A DNA stretch of 64,000 nt from positions 24,529 to 88,528 of the forward strand of contig CAZBDU010000015.1 of NCBI GenBank assembly GCA_964490725.1, in the 5' to 3' direction. This DNA is from CAZBDU01 sp964490725 (GTDB lineage: Bacteria > Spirochaetota > Spirochaetia > SZUA-6 > DRHE01). The translations under genes and the position numbers were made by a program. Shown here piece by piece: positions 24,228 to 33,032 of this stretch (positions within the stretch are counted from its first letter, which is position 1; every line of letters begins with the position of its first letter). The notes beneath the pieces are model-generated. The model ran no database searches and had not been told where the DNA came from. It worked only from the letters and a program-made list of their open reading frames with translations.

Positions 24228-25271
24228 GTGAAAAAGCTCGTCGCGATTCTCGGGATGCTGGTCTTTCTCACCACCCTGGCGTTCGCCGGGGGCGCCGGTG
24301 AGACCACCGGGCCGGCCATGGCCAAGAAGAACACCATCGTCATGGTGGTGAAGCTTGAGGGCGTGGCTTGGTTCGACAACATGCGGCTCGGCATCCAGGC
24401 CTTCGCCAAAGGCTACCCCGACATCGACGCCTACCAGACCGGCGCGGCCACCGCCGACCCGGCCGCCCAGGTGAAGATCGTCGAGGACCTGATCGCCAAG
24501 GGCGTCAACGCCATCCTGGCGGTGCCCAACGATCCGGCTTCGCTGGTGCCCGCCTTCAAGCGGGCCAACGATGCGGGCATCCTCACCTTCACCCACGAAG
24601 CCTCCAACCAGCAGCAGGTGAGCTACGACATCGAGGCCTTCGACAACATCGCCTACGGGCGGCACATGATGGACGTCATGGCCAAGTGGATGGGCTACGC
24701 CGGCATGTGGCAGCCGTTCGTGGGCCATCTGACCTCCACCACGCACAACGAGTGGGTGGACGGTGAGACCATGGAGGCCAAGGAGAAGTACTCCAATCTG
24801 AAGATGGCCACCGACCGCATCGAGGAGCAGGAGAACCAGCAGATCGCCTACGAGAAGACCCTGGAGCTGCTGAAGACCTACCCGGCCCTCAAGACGGTGA
24901 TGGGAAGCGCCATGAGCACCGTTCCCGGAGCCGCCCGGGCCATTTCCGAGAAGGGCCTGATCGGCAAGGTGGCGGCCTTCGGCACCTGCCTGCCTTCCGT
25001 GGCCGGTGACTACATCAAGAGCGGTGCGGCGATCTCCATCCACTTCTGGGTACCCGCCGACGCCGGCTACGTCACCGCCCGGGTCGCCTACGAGCTGCTC
25101 AAAGGCAACCAGATTACCGAGGGCATGGACCTGGGCAGGCCCGGCTACGAGAAGATCACCATCAAGAAGAACAAGTACGGCGTACCCGTCATCTACGGCC
25201 AGGCCTGGCAGGACGTCAACAAGGACAACCTGCAGGACTGGGTGAATCCGGACGGCAAGTACAAGCTGTAG
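24228..25271 (+). CDS. Sugar ABC transporter substrate-binding protein (RhaS/LsrB-like, Peripla_BP_4)
   Basis: A 347-residue receptor from GTG 24228 behind AAGGAGGGTT. The signal peptide ends TLAFAGGAGE in spirochaetal style. The mature chain has the two-lobed ribose-binding fold: MVVKLEGVAWFDNMRLGIQAFAKGY, TGAATADPAAQVKIVEDLIAKGVNAILAVPNDP, ANDAGILTFTHEA, then GFAAF-type GKVAAFGTCLPS. The TADPAAQ and PNDP patterns group it with rhamnose and autoinducer-2 receptors rather than ribose or galactose. It is followed by a strong terminator, then the ATPase and two permeases, the gene count expected of AI-2 or rhamnose systems. The ligand is probably a pentose, deoxyhexose or AI-2-like sugar. Confidence 0.9.
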   Translation: MKKLVAILGMLVFLTTLAFAGGAGETTGPAMAKKNTIVMVVKLEGVAWFDNMRLGIQAFAKGYPDIDAYQTGAATADPAAQVKIVEDLIAKGVNAILAVPNDPASLVPAFKRANDAGILTFTHEASNQQQVSYDIEAFDNIAYGRHMMDVMAKWMGYAGMWQPFVGHLTSTTHNEWVDGETMEAKEKYSNLKMATDRIEEQENQQIAYEKTLELLKTYPALKTVMGSAMSTVPGAARAISEKGLIGKVAAFGTCLPSVAGDYIKSGAAISIHFWVPADAGYVTARVAYELLKGNQITEGMDLGRPGYEKITIKKNKYGVPVIYGQAWQDVNKDNLQDWVNPDGKYKL

Positions 25272-25294
25272 TCCGACCTCTTCCTGGAAGCGTT

Positions 25295-25345
25295 GGGTTG
25301 ACTGGACGCGCATGGACGTGCGACGATCCAGTCAACCCATTTTTT
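25295..25345 (+). terminator. Intrinsic terminator after the binding-protein gene
   Basis: TGGGTTGACTGGA (25295-25307) pairs perfectly with TCCAGTCAACCCA (25327-25339) over a 19-base loop, followed by six Ts. It lies between receptor and ATPase genes and would make the receptor the main product, with read-through supplying the membrane parts. Confidence 0.85.
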
Positions 25346-25363
25346 GTGTCCGGATGGGTAGGG

Positions 25364-26887
25364 ATGGCAGACACCTTTCTGGAAGTACGGAACATCTCCA
25401 AGGCCTACGCGGGGGTGGAGGCGCTCAAAGACGTGAGCATGTCCATCGGCAGGGGCACGGTGCACTGCCTGGTGGGGGAGAACGGCTCCGGCAAGTCCAC
25501 CCTGATCAAGGTCATCGGCGGAGTGGTGGACCCGGACGCGGGGGAGGTGATCATCAACGGGCACGCCCATGCCCACCTCCAGGCCATCGACGCCATCCGC
25601 GAGGGCATCCAGATCATCTACCAGGACCTCTCCCTGTTTCCCAACCTCACCGTGGCGGAGAACATCTCGCTGAACCAGTTCGTGGAGCGCAGGGCCAGCC
25701 TGGTCAACTGGAAAGAGGTGCGGGCCGTCGCCGCCCGGGGGCTTTCCGAGATCGAGGAGGAGATCGACCTGGACGCCCAGGTGCGGGATCTCTCGGTGGC
25801 CAAACGCCAGATCGTGGCCATAGCCCGGAGCCTCACTCAGGGCGCCCGGCTGATCATCATGGACGAGCCCACCTCGGCCATCACCAAGGACGACGTGGAC
25901 CACCTGTTCTCGGTGATCGACCGCCTGAAGCAGAAGGAGATCTCCACCCTGTTCATCAGCCACAAGCTCAGCGAGGTGTTTCAGATCGCCGAGCGCGTCA
26001 CGATCCTGCGCGACGGCCGCAAGGTGGGAGACTATCCCGCCTTGGAGCTGGACGACCGCAAGCTCACCTACCTGATGACCGGCCAGGAGATCCAGTACAG
26101 CCCCTACCGTTTCTCAGCCGGCAGCGGCGGCGCCGCGCCGCTGCTGGAGGTGCGGGGACTGAGCAAGGAGGGGCAGTTCCAGGAGGTGAGCTTTTCGCTC
26201 TGGCCGGGTGAGATCCTGGGGCTGACCGGGCTGATCGGATCGGGCCGCACCGAGCTGGCCCTTTCGCTGTTCGGCCTGAACCCGGCCGACCGGGGGGAGA
26301 TCCTGCTGGACGGCAAACCGGTGCGGATCCGTTCCCCGGGGGCGGCCAAGCGCCTCGGCATCGGCTACCTTCCCGAGGACCGCCTCACCCAGGGGCTGTT
26401 CATCGGCCAGCCCATCGGCGACAACATCGTGATCACGGTTCTGCAGAAGCTGCTCGGCGCGCTGGGGCTCATCGATCCTTCCCGCAAGAGGAAGACCGAG
26501 AAGACCTGGATCGAGGAGCTGAAGATCAAGGCCCCCTCCCCGAAGGTGGTCGCCTGGAGCCTGTCGGGGGGCAACCAGCAGCGGGTGGTTCTGGCCAAAT
26601 GGCTGGCCACGGCCCCGAAGGTGTTCATCCTCGACGGGCCTACGATCGGGATCGACATCGCCTCCAAGAGAAACATCCACGAGATCGTGCGCAACCTGGC
26701 CGCACAGGGTATCGCGATCATCATCATCTCCGACGAGATACCGGAGGTGCTCCACAACTGCAATCGCGTGCTGGTCATGCGCGAGGGCCGCCTGGAACGG
26801 GAGATCGCCGATGCCACCGCAGTCGAGGAGAGGGAGCTTCTGTCGATGATCAGCGGAAAAGACTCCGGCGGGGAGCAGAGCTCATGA
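25364..26887 (+). CDS. Sugar ABC transporter ATPase with two ABC domains (RbsA/MglA/RhaT type)
   Basis: A 507-residue tandem ATPase. The N-domain has Walker A GENGSGKST near 37, DLSVAKRQIVAIARS as a diverged signature, and Walker B LIIMDEPTSAI. The C-domain has a degenerate Walker A (LTGLIGSGRTELALS), WSLSGGNQQRVVLAKWL and VFILDGPTIGID, the usual asymmetry of this family. ATG 25364 is used because the in-frame upstream extension runs back into the terminator stem. Its stop overlaps the first permease start as ATGA. It energises import of the ligand bound by the 24228-25271 protein. Confidence 0.93.
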   Translation: MADTFLEVRNISKAYAGVEALKDVSMSIGRGTVHCLVGENGSGKSTLIKVIGGVVDPDAGEVIINGHAHAHLQAIDAIREGIQIIYQDLSLFPNLTVAENISLNQFVERRASLVNWKEVRAVAARGLSEIEEEIDLDAQVRDLSVAKRQIVAIARSLTQGARLIIMDEPTSAITKDDVDHLFSVIDRLKQKEISTLFISHKLSEVFQIAERVTILRDGRKVGDYPALELDDRKLTYLMTGQEIQYSPYRFSAGSGGAAPLLEVRGLSKEGQFQEVSFSLWPGEILGLTGLIGSGRTELALSLFGLNPADRGEILLDGKPVRIRSPGAAKRLGIGYLPEDRLTQGLFIGQPIGDNIVITVLQKLLGALGLIDPSRKRKTEKTWIEELKIKAPSPKVVAWSLSGGNQQRVVLAKWLATAPKVFILDGPTIGIDIASKRNIHEIVRNLAAQGIAIIIISDEIPEVLHNCNRVLVMREGRLEREIADATAVEERELLSMISGKDSGGEQSS

Positions 26888-27894
26888 TGGCAGGTCTCTT
26901 GCGGCGAAACGAGTTCTACCTGTTCCTGGTGATCGTGGTTTTCTCGCTGGCCATCACCATCGTGAATCCCGCCTTCTTCACGGTCGAAAACCTGTTCGAC
27001 CTGATCCGCAGCAGCTCCGGCATGGCGATCCTGGCGGTTGGCTTCTTCGTGGTGCTGCTCTCCGGGGGCATCGACATCTCCTTCCCCGCGGTGGCGATCG
27101 TCGCGGAGTACATCACGGTGAACGCCATCATCGCCCTGGGGGTGGACAGCCTTGCCCTGGCCTTCGCCATTGCCATCAGCATCGGGGTGGTCTTCGGGGC
27201 GGTCAACGCCTTCTTCATCTCCACCTTCCGCATCTCCACCCTGATCGTGACCCTGGGCACCATGAACATCTTCCACGGGGCCATGCTGGAGTTCGTGGGG
27301 ACCAAGGCCATCAATGCCGGGCAGCTTCCGAACTGCTTCAAGGCCTTCGGCCTTTTCGACATTCTCTCCCTGCCGCGGGGCGACGGCACCTACTACGGCC
27401 TCTCGGTGTACTTCCTGCTGCTGGCGGGAGTGCTCCTGCTCACCTGGGCGATCCTGCGCTTCACCGTGCTGGGCAGGGTGATCTACGCCCTGGGGGGGAA
27501 CCCCGAGGCGGTCCGCCGCGCCGGGTTCAACATCCCGGCGACCCAGTTCTTCATCTACTGCTACGTGGGGTTCCTGGCCTCCATCATGGGGATCATGCAC
27601 GTGTCGCTCATCAGCTACAGCAACGCCACCTACATCATCAACTCAGAGCTGCTGCACGTCATCGCCGCGGTGGTGCTGGGCGGGGCGAGCATCCTGGGAG
27701 GCACCGGCACGCTCACCGGCACCATGCTGGGGGTGGTCATGATCTCGATCCTGGAAAAGAACCTGGTGCTCATTGGCCTTTCCTCGTTCTGGCAGCAGTT
27801 CTTCGTCGGGCTGATGCTCGTTGCCGGCATGAGCGTCACCCACATCCAGAAGAGGTTCCGCAACCGGCACGCCCTGGCGCTGGCCAAGGAATAG
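26884..27894 (+). CDS. Sugar ABC transporter permease (first of two, RbsC/RhaP family)
   Basis: A 336-residue inner-membrane protein starting at ATG 26884, overlapping the ATPase stop (ATGA). It has about ten membrane helices, with family blocks LAVGFFVVLLSGGIDISFPAVA, ISTLIVTLGTMNIFHG, ALGGNPEAVRRAGFNIPATQFF and AAVVLGGASILGGTGTLTGTMLG. The GGN-EAARRAG loop is the ATPase coupling segment of this family. Two different permease genes rather than one repeated subunit argue for the AI-2/rhamnose-type architecture. Confidence 0.93.
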   Translation: MMAGLLRRNEFYLFLVIVVFSLAITIVNPAFFTVENLFDLIRSSSGMAILAVGFFVVLLSGGIDISFPAVAIVAEYITVNAIIALGVDSLALAFAIAISIGVVFGAVNAFFISTFRISTLIVTLGTMNIFHGAMLEFVGTKAINAGQLPNCFKAFGLFDILSLPRGDGTYYGLSVYFLLLAGVLLLTWAILRFTVLGRVIYALGGNPEAVRRAGFNIPATQFFIYCYVGFLASIMGIMHVSLISYSNATYIINSELLHVIAAVVLGGASILGGTGTLTGTMLGVVMISILEKNLVLIGLSSFWQQFFVGLMLVAGMSVTHIQKRFRNRHALALAKE

Positions 27895-27903
27895 GCGGGA
27901 ACG

Positions 27904-28923
27904 GTGAACACGAAGCTGTCGACCAACCTGACGCTCCTGTCCATCCTGATCGTCATCACCGCGGTGATCTCGGTGTTTCTGCCCAGCCAGTTCCTCACGG
28001 CGCGCAACTTCGCCTCCATGGGGCGGCAGTTTCCAGAGTACGGCCTGCTGTCCCTGGCCAACATGCTGGCCATGGTCACCGCGGGGATCGACCTCTCGGT
28101 GGTGTCGGTCATGAGCCTCTCCGGGGTGGTCTCCTCTCTGGTTCTCTCGCAGTACGCATCCATCGCCGCCCCTGCGGGCGTGGTTATCCTGGCGGGCATC
28201 CTCATTGCCCTGGCGGTCTCCGCCGCCTGCGGCCTGCTGAACGGGGTGCTGATCGCCTACGTGCGCATCCCGGCCATCATCGCCACGCTGGGAACCCAGG
28301 GGCTGTTCCTGGGAACGGCGATCATCATCACCAGGGGGCATGGCATCGGCGGCTTCCCGCCGCCGTTCCTGTTCATCGGCAACGGCAACATCGCCGGCAT
28401 CCCCACCCAGTTCCTGATCTTCATCGGCGTGGCGCTGCTGGTGGGCCTGATTCTCACCCGGACCCGCCAGGGGTTCTCCATGCTCATGTACGGCTCCAGC
28501 CCGCTGGTGTCGCGCTTCTCAGGCATCAGCAACGAGCTGGTGCTGCTTAGGACCTACATGCTCACCGGGGTGCTGTCGGGAGTGGCCTCGATCATCGTCA
28601 TCTCCGGGGTGAACTCGATCCGTCCCGGCTACGGCTCGGAGTACCTGCTGATCTCGGTGCTCATCGCCATCCTGGGAGGCACCGACCCCGTGGGCGGGTT
28701 CGGCACCGTGACCGGGCTCACCCTGGCCATCTTCATCCTGCAAGTGTTGCAGAGCGGCCTGAACATCCTGGGGTTCTCCCCCTTCTTCAAGAAGTTCATG
28801 TGGGGGCTCCTGCTGGTGCTGGTCATGGTGTTCCATTACTTCCGGCGCCGCTACGTGCAGCGCAGCGCAGTCCGCCGGGCCGCTGCGCTGAAGGAGGCCC
28901 TGGCGAACAACCGGCAGGGGTAG
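27904..28923 (+). CDS. Sugar ABC transporter permease (second of two)
   Basis: A 339-residue membrane protein from GTG 27904, 9 bases after the first permease. It shares the BPD_transp_2 fold (LANMLAMVTAGIDLSVVSVMS, IPAIIATLGTQGLFLG, GVASIIVISGVNSIRPGYGSEYLL, ISVLIAILGGTDPVGGFGTVTGL). It diverges in the coupling loop (GSSPLVSRFSGIS), consistent with a heterodimer partner. The kinase gene follows 8 bases later, so uptake and phosphorylation are co-expressed. Confidence 0.93.
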   Translation: MNTKLSTNLTLLSILIVITAVISVFLPSQFLTARNFASMGRQFPEYGLLSLANMLAMVTAGIDLSVVSVMSLSGVVSSLVLSQYASIAAPAGVVILAGILIALAVSAACGLLNGVLIAYVRIPAIIATLGTQGLFLGTAIIITRGHGIGGFPPPFLFIGNGNIAGIPTQFLIFIGVALLVGLILTRTRQGFSMLMYGSSPLVSRFSGISNELVLLRTYMLTGVLSGVASIIVISGVNSIRPGYGSEYLLISVLIAILGGTDPVGGFGTVTGLTLAIFILQVLQSGLNILGFSPFFKKFMWGLLLVLVMVFHYFRRRYVQRSAVRRAAALKEALANNRQG

Positions 28924-28931
28924 CCTGAGGG

Positions 28932-30485
28932 ATGGACGGCTGCGTTCTGGGAATCGACGCGGGCACGGAGAGCTTTCGCGCCGGGGTGTTCGACCCGGCC
29001 GGGCGGTGTCTGGGCTTCGGCGTGAGCGAGAACCGGACGGTGCACCGGCACCCGGGGTGGGCCGAGCAGAGCCCTGCGGACTGGGACGCCGCCCTGGTGC
29101 AGTGCATCCGCCGGGCCCTGGAGGAAAGCCGCGTCGAGCCGGCCCGGATCCGCGGCGTCGGGGTGGACGGCACCAGCTGCACGGTGGTGTTCCTGGACTC
29201 CGGCGGGCGGCCCCTGCGCGACGGGGTGATCTGGATGGACATCCGGGCCGCCGGGGAGGCGGCCGAGGTGGCCGCCACCGGAGACCCGGCGCTGCGCTAC
29301 GTGGGTCACGGCAGCGTTTCTGCGGAGTGGTTCCCCTGCAAGGTGCTGTGGGTGAAGCGCCACGAGCCTGCCGTGTACTCCGCCGCCGGGACGGTGTTCG
29401 AGCTCACCGACTGGCTGGCCTACCGGCTCACCGGCAAGCGGACGGTGAACATCGACACCGCGACCATCCGCTGGTTCTACAACTCGCGGCAGGGCGGGTT
29501 CCCCCATTCCCTCTACGAGAAAATCGGCCTGGCGGACGTCTTCGAGAGGATCCCGGAGCGGATCGTGAGAATCGGGGAGACCGTGGGCGGCGTCACCCGG
29601 GAGATGGCCGAACGGACGGGCCTGCCGGCGGGCATCCCCGTGGCCGGCGGGGCGGCGGACGCCTACATGGGGGTGATCGGCATCAACGCCCTGAAGCCGG
29701 GCGCCCTGGCCCTCATTACCGGCTCCTCCACCCTGCTGATCGGGATCACCGAGAAGGAGATCCACGCCCCCGGCCTGTTCGGGAGCTTCCCGGACGCCCT
29801 GCTTCCAGGGCCGCAGGTCCTGGAGGCCGGCCAGGTCTCCACCGGCTCGGTGGTGAAGTGGTTCACCTCCGGCTTCGCCGGCCCGCAGATCACCGAGCGG
29901 GCCGCGCGCGAAGGCCGCGCCGTGTACGACGTGCTGAACGAGCAGGCGCGCTCGCTGCCTCCGGGCTCCGAGGGGCTGGTGGTGCTGGAGCACTGGCAGG
30001 GCAACCGCACCCCCTGGACCGACCCGTGGAGCCGCGGGGTGATCCGCGGCCTGACCCTGAGGCACACACCGGCGCACGTGTACCGGGCCATCCTGGAGGG
30101 GATCGCCTGCGGCACGCAGGTGATCCTGAGGCGCATGGAGGAGCAGGGCGTGCAGGTGGACAGCATCGTCGCCTGCGGGGGGGCCACCCGCAGCGACCTG
30201 TGGATGCAGATCCACGCCGACATCAGCGGCAGGCGCATCTCCATCCCCGAGGAGGAGCAGGCCGTCACCCTGGGAAGCGGCATCGCCGCCACCGTGGCCG
30301 CCGGCCTGCACCCCGGCCTGGCCAGCGCCGCGGCGGCCATGGTGCGGGTGCACAAGGTCGTGGAGCCGGACCTCGCCGCGCACCGGCGCTACGGCGAGCT
30401 GGTGGACCAGTACATCGAGACCTACGAAAGCCTGAAAGAAGCCTCCCGGCGCCTGGCGCAGTCGGTGGACCAGGCGGCCGGCTGA
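28932..30485 (+). CDS. FGGY-family carbohydrate kinase
   Basis: A 517-residue sugar kinase that would phosphorylate the imported sugar with ATP. It has the N-domain phosphate loop GIDAGTESFRAGVFD near residue 6, GVGVDGTSC, WMDIRA, ELTDWLAYRLTG, the C-domain AGGAADAYMG, ALITGSSTLLIG and the adenosine-site block CGGATRSDLWMQIHADISG. The GTESFR start and WMDIRA resemble ribulokinase-like members more than xylulokinase or glycerol kinase, but the specificity is not decided by sequence here. It is the last gene of the ABC operon, converging with the PlsY-like gene. LsrK-type AI-2 kinase activity is possible and unproven. Confidence 0.9.
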   Translation: MDGCVLGIDAGTESFRAGVFDPAGRCLGFGVSENRTVHRHPGWAEQSPADWDAALVQCIRRALEESRVEPARIRGVGVDGTSCTVVFLDSGGRPLRDGVIWMDIRAAGEAAEVAATGDPALRYVGHGSVSAEWFPCKVLWVKRHEPAVYSAAGTVFELTDWLAYRLTGKRTVNIDTATIRWFYNSRQGGFPHSLYEKIGLADVFERIPERIVRIGETVGGVTREMAERTGLPAGIPVAGGAADAYMGVIGINALKPGALALITGSSTLLIGITEKEIHAPGLFGSFPDALLPGPQVLEAGQVSTGSVVKWFTSGFAGPQITERAAREGRAVYDVLNEQARSLPPGSEGLVVLEHWQGNRTPWTDPWSRGVIRGLTLRHTPAHVYRAILEGIACGTQVILRRMEEQGVQVDSIVACGGATRSDLWMQIHADISGRRISIPEEEQAVTLGSGIAATVAAGLHPGLASAAAAMVRVHKVVEPDLAAHRRYGELVDQYIETYESLKEASRRLAQSVDQAAG

Positions 30486-30539
30486 GCGTCGCGCGGGGCG
30501 GGGCGGTCCACACCCGCGAGCTTCTTCGTCCTGGCGGGC

Positions 30540-31766
30540 TCACGCCAGTCCCGCGGCGCGCAGCGCGGTGGCGGCCAGAGCGCTGGAGGCTCCCGCGAAG
30601 AGGCGGCGCAAGAGGGCGGGCGGCAGGAGCGCCGCACCGGCGGCCAGCACGGCGGCCACGGTTGCCCTGGGAAGACCCACCGGGAGCAGGGAGGCGGCCA
30701 CGTACGCAGCCGCCAGGCAGCCGGCCGCGTAGGCCGCCGCCGCTGCCGGCAGCCTGCTTCTGGCGATCGGCCTTGCGGCGCCGGAAGCGAGCAGCCCGGC
30801 AAGGAGATCTCCGCCGGCCAGGATGAGGATCGATAGAAGGGCGGTGCCCGGGGTGAAAGCCAGCACCACCAGCAGCGCGGCGGCCAGAGAGGCTCCTTGC
30901 AGGAGCGCCCCCTCCGTGGTCGCGGCGCCCGCGGCAGAAGGCCCGCCGCCGCTGCCGCCATCCTTGGCTGCGGCGGCACGTCGGCCTCCCTGCCTCCGGC
31001 CGCCGCTGCCGCCACGGGCCCGGCGCACCGCCAGGGCGAGGGACAGCATCAGCACCGCCGCGGCGCCGGCGGCCAGCGCCGTGATGAGCTTCCCCAGGGC
31101 AAAGAGGCAGAGGCCGAACAGGATGCCTGCGGCCCCGCAGCCCAGGCTGATCCAGTCGAAACCTGCAGAGCGCCAGGAGCCTTTGCGGATGAAGTTGCGC
31201 ACCGTGACGCCCTGCAGGTAGAGGACGAGCAGCGCTGCGGCGGGACCGGGGAAGGAGAGCCCGCCGTGGCGCAGGACCAGATAGAGGAGGAAGGGGATCA
31301 AGGCAAAGCCGATCAGCTCCGCGTTCCTGCTGGCGAGCGCCACCAGCCCCCCAAGCAACACCATGAAAAGGATGCCCTGCAGGGGCAGCCTCCCCTCCGC
31401 CAGGAGCCGGCCCAGGAAGTACAGCAACACCCCGGCAGCGGTGGCCGCCCCCTGGCCTCCACGGAACCCCAGGTAGAAAGGAAACACGTGTCCTGCCACG
31501 GCGGCAAACACCGGCACCAGAAGCATGTTTCCCTGCAAGCCCAGGAAGGCCTCGGCAATAAACAGGCACGCCAGCCCTTTGGACAGATCGAGCAGCGCCG
31601 TGAGGATGCCCGGGAGGGCTCCGATCACCTCGATGGCGTTGAGGGCGCCCGCGTTTCGGTCTCCGTGGCTGCGGATGTCGATCCCCTTGGTGAGCCTTGC
31701 CAGGATGTAGGAAGGGGAGACGCTGCCGATGAGGTAGGATAGTACGACGGCGATGAGGATGCTCAC
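30540..31766 (-). CDS. PlsY-like glycerol-3-phosphate acyltransferase fused to a second membrane domain
   Basis: A 408-residue polytopic membrane protein from GTG 31766. Residues 1 to about 195 resemble PlsY, the acyl-phosphate-dependent acyltransferase of phosphatidic-acid synthesis: LSYLIGSVSPSYILARLTKGIDIRSHGDRNAGALN near the start, then LLDLSKGLACLF and AGHVFPFYLGFRGGQGAAT. A Gly/Ala/Arg-rich cytoplasmic loop near 285-310 follows. The Ala/Leu-rich C-terminal part includes ILAGGDLLAGLLASGAARPI, faintly like dolichol or phytol kinases (GDxxAGLxG). Ordinary PlsY is about 200 residues, so this is double length. Its start overlaps the DegV/FakB-like gene by GTGA, which makes sense because FakB delivers fatty acids for conversion to acyl-phosphate, the PlsY substrate. 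Confidence 0.75.
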   Translation of the reverse strand: MSILIAVVLSYLIGSVSPSYILARLTKGIDIRSHGDRNAGALNAIEVIGALPGILTALLDLSKGLACLFIAEAFLGLQGNMLLVPVFAAVAGHVFPFYLGFRGGQGAATAAGVLLYFLGRLLAEGRLPLQGILFMVLLGGLVALASRNAELIGFALIPFLLYLVLRHGGLSFPGPAAALLVLYLQGVTVRNFIRKGSWRSAGFDWISLGCGAAGILFGLCLFALGKLITALAAGAAAVLMLSLALAVRRARGGSGGRRQGGRRAAAAKDGGSGGGPSAAGAATTEGALLQGASLAAALLVVLAFTPGTALLSILILAGGDLLAGLLASGAARPIARSRLPAAAAAYAAGCLAAAYVAASLLPVGLPRATVAAVLAAGAALLPPALLRRLFAGASSALAATALRAAGLA

Positions 31767-32611
31767 TGCGCCTTGTCCCCGAGCACGGCGACCAGCAGGA
31801 GCCCGGGTCCGGTGTGGGCCCCGATCACGGGGGTCATCTTGGAGCAGTGGATCCGCTCCACGGGGAAGAGGCTGCCCAGGCGCTGGAGGAGCGCCTGCGC
31901 CTCTTCCGGGCAGGCGGTGTTCTCCACGGCCAGCTCCTCGATGAGGCGGTAGCCCGCCACGAACTCGTACAGGCGATCCATGGCCTGCTTTCGTGAACGG
32001 GTCCGGCCGGCCGGCACTACCACTCCCTCCCGGAGAGTGATCATGGGGTTGATCTTCAGCACAGAGCCCAGGAAGGTTCTGGCCGCCCCTATGCGGCCGC
32101 CTCTCCTCAGGTACTCCAGGGTATCGAAGGTGCACAGGAAGTCGGTCCGCCGGGAGGCCCGGCTGGCCTCCTCCATTACCTGCTCCAGCGTGGCTCCTGA
32201 CCGGGCCGCCTGGGCGGCCTTCATGACCACGAACCCCTGCGCCATGGTAGCCGTGCCGGAGTCCATCACCTCCACGTGGCAGGGATGGCGGAGGAGCGAG
32301 CGAGCCTGTAGGGCCGCATTGTAGGTGCCGCTCAGCTTGGAGCTGAGGGTGATGGCCAGAATAGCCTCACATTGGCCAGCCAGGTTCTCGTACAGCCCGG
32401 CAAAGGCCGCCGGGGACGGGAAGGAGGTGGTGGGAAAGACCCGGCTGTCACCCAGCCTGACGTAGAACTCCTCCACACTCAGATCCACGCCGTCGCGGAA
32501 GCTCTCCTGGCCGAAGTTGACGGTCAGCGGGACCACCTCTACGGCCAGCCGTTGGACCAGCTCCCGCGGAAGGTCGGCGACACTGTCCGTGACCACGCGC
32601 ACTCTCGCCAT
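31763..32611 (-). CDS. DegV-family fatty-acid-binding protein (FakB-like)
   Basis: A 282-residue two-domain DegV protein: VVTDSVADLPRELVQRL at the start, VVPLTVNFGQESFRDGVDLS, FPTTSFPSPAAFAGLYENL (the TSxPS fatty-acid carboxylate loop), AITLSSKLSGTYNAA, VMDSGTATMAQGFVV, LEYLRRGGRIG and a C-terminal VIGAHTGPGLLLVAV block. DegV proteins bind a fatty acid and present it to a FakA kinase. The 4-base overlap with the PlsY-like gene supports a shared role in acyl-phosphate and phospholipid synthesis. No fakA gene is in the window. A promoter candidate lies at 32785-32814. Confidence 0.92.
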   Translation of the reverse strand: MARVRVVTDSVADLPRELVQRLAVEVVPLTVNFGQESFRDGVDLSVEEFYVRLGDSRVFPTTSFPSPAAFAGLYENLAGQCEAILAITLSSKLSGTYNAALQARSLLRHPCHVEVMDSGTATMAQGFVVMKAAQAARSGATLEQVMEEASRASRRTDFLCTFDTLEYLRRGGRIGAARTFLGSVLKINPMITLREGVVVPAGRTRSRKQAMDRLYEFVAGYRLIEELAVENTACPEEAQALLQRLGSLFPVERIHCSKMTPVIGAHTGPGLLLVAVLGDKAQ

Positions 32612-33032
32612 CTTCTACTCCAGGGATACGATGCCGCGATGACCGCAGTTGGCGCCACGCCGTTTTCGGCTGAGACCGAGGCGCCGACGACGATGACCCA
32701 GTCCGCCGCCTCGCCGAAGCAGACCGCGGCCGGGTTCTTGTCTCTTGCCTTCTCGTGATCGGTACCTCGGCTACCGATGTATACACAGTAGTGTGCGGGC
32801 GGCGGTGCTGTCAATCTCGCTGGCACTGCCAGGACTGGCACGAGAAGGTCAGCGACGCGGAGCTCCACGACTTCTTTCAGCAAGAGCATGATCGGCATCA
32901 GGAAGTTGCGGAGCCTGTGAAATGTCATGGCCGAAGGCAGGCCGGAACAAACGGATGATGTTCCTGGTCACACTCGACTGAGGTAGCTGTTCGTTCTTCT
33001 TCCCATTCAAGTCAGTTTCAAGTCAGTTCGAT
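32612..33032. other. Gap without a recognisable gene between degV and DUF4386
   Basis: It contains the degV promoter and a short minus-strand frame starting MTFHRLRNFLMPIMLLLKE at about 32928. That frame has one hydrophobic stretch but no family I recognise. Nothing else supportable is seen. Confidence 0.4.
32785..32814 (-). promoter_or_regulatory. Promoter candidate for the degV-plsY operon
   Basis: On the minus strand TTGACA (32814-32809), an 18-base spacer and TACTGT (32790-32785). The palindrome TGTATACA immediately downstream could be a GntR-type site. The leader to ATG 32611 would be about 165 bases. Confidence 0.45.

Noticed and set aside
32539..32928. Minus-strand frame with DWVIVVGASVSAENG, loosely like a sirtuin start
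   Set aside because: No other sirtuin motif follows, the frame overlaps the degV start and contains its promoter.
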